From Entoloma clypeatum (Eukaryota > Basidiomycota > Agaricomycetes > Agaricales > Entolomataceae): a DNA stretch of 64,000 bases. Below, piece by piece: positions 58,931-64,000 of the stretch. The stretch lies in assembly GCA_963565915.1 (NCBI GenBank), contig OY751487.1, forward strand, positions 4,278,001 through 4,342,000. The letters run 5' to 3'. A program made the translations under genes and the position numbers. The notes below the pieces were generated by a model. That model made no database searches. It was given only the letters and a program-made list of their open reading frames with translations, and was not told where the DNA came from. How positions within the stretch are numbered: the stretch's first letter is position 1; every line of letters starts with the position of its first letter.

Positions 58931-61219
58931 ATGACTTGCTCTGGCCGTACCTCCAAGGGGGCTGTTCAGAAGCTGCGGACACAGACACAGAAGGCTGGCG
59001 CTGGGGAAGCGCTGCATGACGATGGAACTCCCGCTAACGCGACTTACGGAGGTGCCCTCGAGGATTACACAGTGCGACGGAAGATTGTCGAGGAGTTCTT
59101 TTCTTCTGCTCCACCCCTGCTGAAAAAAGCCCCCAACCATACCAAATCGAGGAAGACACGACCACCTCAGGAGTTCGACACCCACCTTCACGAAGATTTG
59201 ATTCTTCACCATGTCGTGAACGTTCCCTCAATTACATGCGACCTGATGTCCATCGCGGAAAATGCTTTGGATTGTTACGAAGATTTTCCGCCCATCGACG
59301 AAGGGTTTCCTTCGAAAGCCAACCGCAGTGCAGCTTTCAAGATGGAGAAGCCCCACCTAATGAGACTGGAAAGCGACGTGCAACGCATGTACCAGAACAC
59401 GACTGCTGAATTCTGTCGAAAGGTTGGTGCAACATTGGCCTTCCAACTTCCCAAATGGTCACCGGATGGCTTAGGGTGGACCACTTCCAATGTCCCTGAT
59501 GCTAGGAGCGACGACCTGGAAGAGGGAAATATTGGGGAGATGCCACATGCCTCGCCCTACGCGATTGCCGATGGAGTTCTTCACCTCGTGCCTCCTGATC
59601 TGGCAGGACGAGATCCGGTCTCACCAGAGGTCGGGCAGACATTCCCAGGACTTTCCGTGTGGGAGTTCAAGAATATGAAGGCTGGAGACATGGCGACCAT
59701 GGAGACGATCCTGTCAAGGTTCTCTGCATGCGGCCGGTTTCCCTGGGAGGGTTGCGAACATGGAAATGAGTGCCTCTATAAACACGACATTGGCACCACA
59801 CGTTCTAGAATGGGATTCGATGCAGCGACGCCGATGTGCCCCTCTATTGGGCCAGCGAGGGACTCCCTGAGGCATAAACGCGCATCCAATCCTGATCCCA
59901 GCCCTCCCGATCTGAAGTGGTTCAAATATAAACTTCCGAGGCATGTCCTGCAACAGGTAAGTGCAACTACACTGCATCGGGTGGGGAATCACTGGCCCCT
60001 CACCTGATTTCTTAGGTTTGGGCTCAAGCTGTCAAATATGATGCAACGTTCGTAATCATCAATTCGGGTAACTTTGAGATCATCTGTCAACGCGATCGGG
60101 AACAACAAGCACTTTATACCTCGGACGTCATTGAGGTTCAAAAGTGCAAATATTACAAGCTTCACACGGGATTATACATTGCAGCAATTCGTGATGCGGA
60201 GGAACGCGCGGCGTTGCTCAAGAAGAGGCCTCTTCCTGCAAGTTGGACTTTCACGAAAGACCTTCATGCACTCTCAGAGGTACGCATCGACATCTTCCCT
60301 CCTATTGATAGGAGATTGAATTATCGAAAGGAGCTTCCCACCCGGGTTCGGGATCTTGCTCGTTCTCGGAATTTCGTCTCCATGAGTTTAATCAAGGGAC
60401 ATGGAAGGACTCCCTTCGTACCCCACTGTGGATATAAGCGCGTTTCTGAAGACGCTATGTCCCTTCGATTATGTCAAGATAATCTTTTCAAAATCCGGCT
60501 GCATGAACCGACAGGCAAGACTTCCATTTTGAAAGGATATCTGGAATTTCCTGGGCTATTATCTGATGATATTCCGGTGATGGCCAAAATCGCAGAAGGG
60601 GTGGCTGAAGTCGAGCTGTTGAGAAATGAATACAAGGTTCATTCCAAGCTGGAGATGTCGGGGGTAATTGGAGTCGCCAAACTGATTGGCCTCTATGAAC
60701 ACTCAGCCTTGAGCGAGGATGGCGAGGAAATTCTTGATGCAGTGCTTATTACGGAAGACACAGGAATGACGGTGGCTGATTGGCTTAAGAAGGGCGACAG
60801 GAGACCTTTTCTCTCCCGTGAGCAACTGTAAGTCTTTCTATATTGATGGGAGAGTTCCCATTCTAATTCTACGATTTGTTAGGAATGAATACCTAAGAAT
60901 TAAAGAAGAGATTCATGCAGCAGGTTACACACATCGCTGCATGACACTGGATGCTCTCTGGGTCAAAGGAGGGAAAAATTCTATAGATGTTGCAATTGGA
61001 GGGTTTTGGGCTGCCGTCCATATCTCCAAGTGCGGTGAACTGAACCATTCCTTGAATGCGAGCGAAGACCACAGGAAACTTCTGGAACTCGTGCCGAATC
61101 CCCTGACACGAAAACAGCCTGCCGACGAGGACATCCCTGAATCCGAAGATCTGAAACGGGTTCGATTTGCATCTGAACCTCTTCCGCAGCGCCTCTCGTC
61201 CTATGCGTCTTTTTTGTAG
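58931..61219 (+). CDS. Gene A: PD-(D/E)xK-like nuclease with CCCH finger fused to a pseudokinase
   Basis: Three exons, 58931-59956, 60016-60827 and 60883-61219, 724 aa. Residues 210-250 show AIADGVLHLV (Asp214) and, 31 residues on, SVWEFKNM (Glu245-x-Lys247), a PD-(D/E)xK arrangement. Then comes C-x7-C-x5-C-x3-H (Cys267, Cys275, Cys281, His285), canonical CCCH spacing. The typical late part of the nuclease fold follows across the exon 1/2 joint: QVWAQAVKYDATFVIINSGNF. The C-terminal kinase-like domain keeps the beta-3 Lys (VMAKIAEG, Lys533) and the alpha-C Glu (ELLRNEYKVHSKL), but HRD is HRC (630-632), the following Asn is Ala637 and the DFG Asp is Gly. It should be catalytically dead. In-frame ATG at 58874 is an alternative start. 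Seen: motifs. Inferred: nuclease fold and function. Confidence 0.7.
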
Positions 61220-61328
61220 TTTTTTAACTAAGTACTTCCGGAATCCGGATCAATTTCACAAGCGTGATCGTCACGTGACTTTCGAACCCACTTTTCTAAA
61301 GTTCTTAGGACTTCACCGTGACGGAGCC

Positions 61329-63639
61329 ATGGACAAGACCGCAGATGATCAAGTGGCTCATGAACTTAGTCTTCTGTTCAATTACAATCCGAAGAGACTG
61401 TCCAGTCATTCTCGTGCTAATTCTCTAGCACTTGCTCCCCTCTCATTCTACGACAGACATCTCGATAATGGATTGGCTCTCAAGAAAGTTGTGATTAGTC
61501 CGTCGCTTCGGACGCATCTCTCCCAACCCGTGGATTCTGAAATGAAGAAAATCAGTCATCAAAAACTCTCCTTACCTCACATCACACACGATACGGTCTT
61601 CCCCACCCTTAAATCCTGCTTGGAGAAACGCCGTCACAAGGGGCCTGCAACGGATGCTCGGTTTGTCGCCGAAGACTACAAACATACCACCGGCTACTTT
61701 GGCCCTAGGGTTGCCTCCATGTTCTCTTTGCACCCCCACCATCCAATTTGGTCATCGGTCATGTTATGGGCGGAGAATAGAGTGACTGTGCAAAAAGATT
61801 ACTATTCTCTGGATGAAGGGTACGGCCCGGAAGTAGATGAAGAAGCATTAGACTCTATGGACGAGACTCTTCGGCGGGATCTGCAAGAGGTCCGCAACCG
61901 TTTCCCGATGCTAGCAACATGGCAGATCCTGTGTGCGAACCAGGAAGCGGAAGGTGCTTTGAAAGCCATGGATGGACTTGGGACTCCTGAGGTATTTCCT
62001 TCTCGAGAACCTCTCACCAGTGGATATCCAGGCACCAACATTGCAGTTCCTCCTTCAGCGGACGCGGTAATGACCTCCTGGGGCATGTCGGTAGACTCAT
62101 TCGCCACGGAAGTCGACTCTTATGTGATGGACAACAACCACTCCAATCCTAAGGAGCTGCAGCATGTACTCCGGCGGAGTTCTAGAATCCTTGCCAAGAG
62201 ATCCGCCCAAAAGGAAGGAAAAAACGGCCGGAAATTAAATCCTCCTTCCCGTAAAGGGCCCCATGAGCAGGACATGGAGTGGAGGGACATTGTTCCTCCC
62301 GCTTCGAGCAGTCATTCGGGCGATATAAGCTGTGATTCACTTGCAACATCATTAATTCAACATGTCAGTCCCTCATTTGCCCTATACGTTACTATAGACT
62401 CGGTTCAAGCCTTCCACAGGCCTGGGCACGTGCCGTCGAAGACGATTCCACTTTCATAATTTTCTATAACGGAAACTACGAACGAATCGGTTTTCGGCAT
62501 CGGTCCAGCAGGACACTTTTCCTGTCTGAACTCATAGATATCACAAGATGCACTGACCCGGCGTATGGGAAATTGCATATTGGTTTGTTCATAGCTATCA
62601 TTGAAGATGCTCTGGCTCGGACTCGGCAGCAGCTTGAACGCGAACGACTGGACAAAAAGAAGCCGCGCAAAAGACCGCTTACAGTTTCGGAATCTTCTTC
62701 TTCTGCGAAGCGCCCCAAGACAAGAGCTCACGTTACTAGAGAGGCAGCAATGAAAATCGAGGAAAGAAATAGCTTTGAGGTATCCCATCAGGTCCTATTT
62801 TGAATGTAAAACCTGACACTCCTCCATAGACAGTGTTCAAAGGAGCTGCCAATCGCGACCTCGCTCTGATTAGAATCCACGACAGAGTGTTGAATTCACC
62901 AGTTCCTTCTTCATTCCTGCGCATCGGCCATCTGTCGAAAGAAAAAAAGGCTTATTCCCCTCAGGAATATATGATGATCACGATCAGGTCCATGATTGCA
63001 ACTGGTGCCACCGGAGCCGCTCATAGAGCCACTCTAGAACTTCCTATATCCGGCCATAAGGCTTCGACCATCCATAACGTCGTGGTCAAGCTCGCGTTTG
63101 ACGTCAATCAGCGAAAGCGATTGCGCCACGAATTCAGCGTTTATCAGCATCTGATATCATCCAAAGTAAAAGGCATACCAACGATTTTTGGCTTATTTCA
63201 GGATGTTGAGACTCGTGCACTGGCACTTGTGATGAATCACGTTGGTACCTGTGTATTAGACCGCGAGCCTGGTAGAGATGACAGTGATGATTTCGATATC
63301 CCAGAACCTCAACGGTAATTTCCTTCAACATCTTTTGAGCCGTTCTCACATTCTCCTAGTGCGTCCTTTATCGAAGTCATGAAAGATATTCACCGCGCTG
63401 GCGTTCGACATCGTGATATTCGGCCTGAAAACATGGTCATCGATGACGACGGTTCTGTTGCAATCATTGACTTTGACAGAGCCGATCTTGACGCTAGCGA
63501 AGGTTCCCGGGAGCGCGAACTCCAACACTTGTTGGATCTCCTGAATGGAGAGTATTACGAACCGGGCGATCAGCCTAGCCTGCGTTCGAACCCCAGATCT
63601 CATACTCCGCTTGAAAGCTCGGTGGACGAATCAGAATAG
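61329..63639 (+). CDS. Gene B: related protein with an intact kinase domain and no visible nuclease motif
   Basis: Four exons, 61329-62363, 62420-62779, 62830-63314 and 63360-63639, 719 aa. It starts 109 bp after gene A ends, same strand. The region after its first intron, AWARAVEDDSTFIIFYNGNY...FLSELIDITR...LHIGLFIAIIEDA, aligns with gene A (VWAQAVKYDATFVIINSGNF...YTSDVIEVQK...LHTGLYIAAIRDA), with the intron at the same place and phase. The N-terminal half differs and has no D...ExK. The linker is basic (DKKKPRKRP, KRPKTRAH; NLS-like). Kinase motifs: Gly-rich ATGATGAAHRA, Lys552, Glu566, HRDIRPEN (644-651) and DFD (664-666). The domain ends about 50 residues after DFD, so the C-lobe is short. 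Substrate unknown. Confidence 0.75.
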
Positions 63640-64000
63640 CGCCATATATATAGCTTCCGGCAAACGCACCGTGCGGGAAGACATGGTCGTTGTCTTTTGG
63701 CGCCAGATGCTCGCTATAGCATAGTCCACATACACACCCTTTCTCCCCCATTAGGTCTTCGTCCACTGATCCAGGGTGACCTCCCTTTGTTTTGAAAATT
63801 GATCGGAAGCTTCTCTTTGCTCATTGTCTCCTTGTTAATGGCGCTTGGACGCTGATGGCCAAATCGCTTGATGTACTCTGCGCGCCAGGCATATCCCCTC
63901 CCCCTGGGACGCTTTCCTCGATTACGCTGATGCATGGCCAGGACTGGACTTGTTGTTGTTGACCCGTCATCTCCATATCCTCAGAGCGATCCTCTGGACT
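63640..64000. other. Window-end region, no supported gene
   Basis: 361 bp downstream of gene B. A minus-strand frame at 63714-63935 is rich in Arg/Lys and lacks partners. It may belong to a gene outside the window. Confidence 0.4.

Overview
The window is nuclear DNA from a filamentous basidiomycete, most likely an Agaricomycete. Genes are dense and split by many 50-65 nt introns with CTAAC/CTGAC-type branch sites. The family mix (FunK1-type kinase, DUF7918-type protein, agaric-style small secreted and single-TM proteins beside fungal housekeeping genes) fits that group. I rebuilt gene models by hand from splice signals, reading phase and family similarity. For most genes the exon lengths close in phase, which is the main support for the models.

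Layout, left to right. 1-450: 3' part of an unrecognised gene. 2097-4588 (+): double PWWP-like chromatin protein. 6207-8491 (+): Golgi apyrase. 8818-10023 (+): MDM12 of ERMES. 11025-13511 (+): FunK1 kinase with an apparent frameshift. 14130-16380 (-): ELP3. 17114-18683 (-): nucleotide-sugar transporter. 19244-19801 (-): cryptic four-exon small gene sharing a 46 bp divergent promoter with the mitoribosomal gene MRP51 (19848-21311, +). 21406-21817 (-): HYPK-like NatA cofactor. 22050-25756 (-): FAN1 nuclease. 25884-27332 (-): receptor-like membrane protein. 27567-28511 (-): SAR1. 29370-30328 (-): SRP receptor beta, divergent from UTP21 (30415-34036, +).

35124-35809 (-): secreted RlpA-like/expansin-like protein. 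37037-37455 (-): small single-TM protein. 37990-39046 (+): FAHD1-type hydrolase. 39176-42759 (-): SAPS-domain phosphatase regulator, divergent from ILV2 (42976-45232, +). 45233-48360 is gene-poor. 48361-48643 (-): second small single-TM protein resembling the one at 37 kb. 48862-49814: hAT-like TIR element with an 8 bp target duplication and a two-exon gene inside. 50876-55774 (+): P4-ATPase flippase. 56103-56486 (-): hypothetical protein. 56755-57945 (+): DUF7918-type protein ending in a SUMO-interacting-like motif.

The most unusual part is 58931-63639 (+): two adjacent, related multidomain genes. Gene A keeps a PD-(D/E)xK-like nuclease signature, interrupted by a CCCH zinc finger, but its kinase-like domain has lost all the catalytic acids. 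Gene B keeps an intact kinase catalytic motif set but shows no nuclease motif. The other notable points are the hAT-like element carrying a spliced gene, four GC-AG introns, the frameshifted FunK1, and an acetolactate synthase with Ala at the site equivalent to yeast Pro192.

Functionally the housekeeping genes cover the early secretory pathway and membranes (SAR1, SRP receptor beta, flippase, apyrase, sugar-nucleotide transporter, MDM12), translation and its regulation (ELP3, MRP51, HYPK, UTP21), DNA repair (FAN1) and branched-chain amino acid synthesis (ILV2). They are neighbours, not an operon or an obvious biosynthetic cluster.
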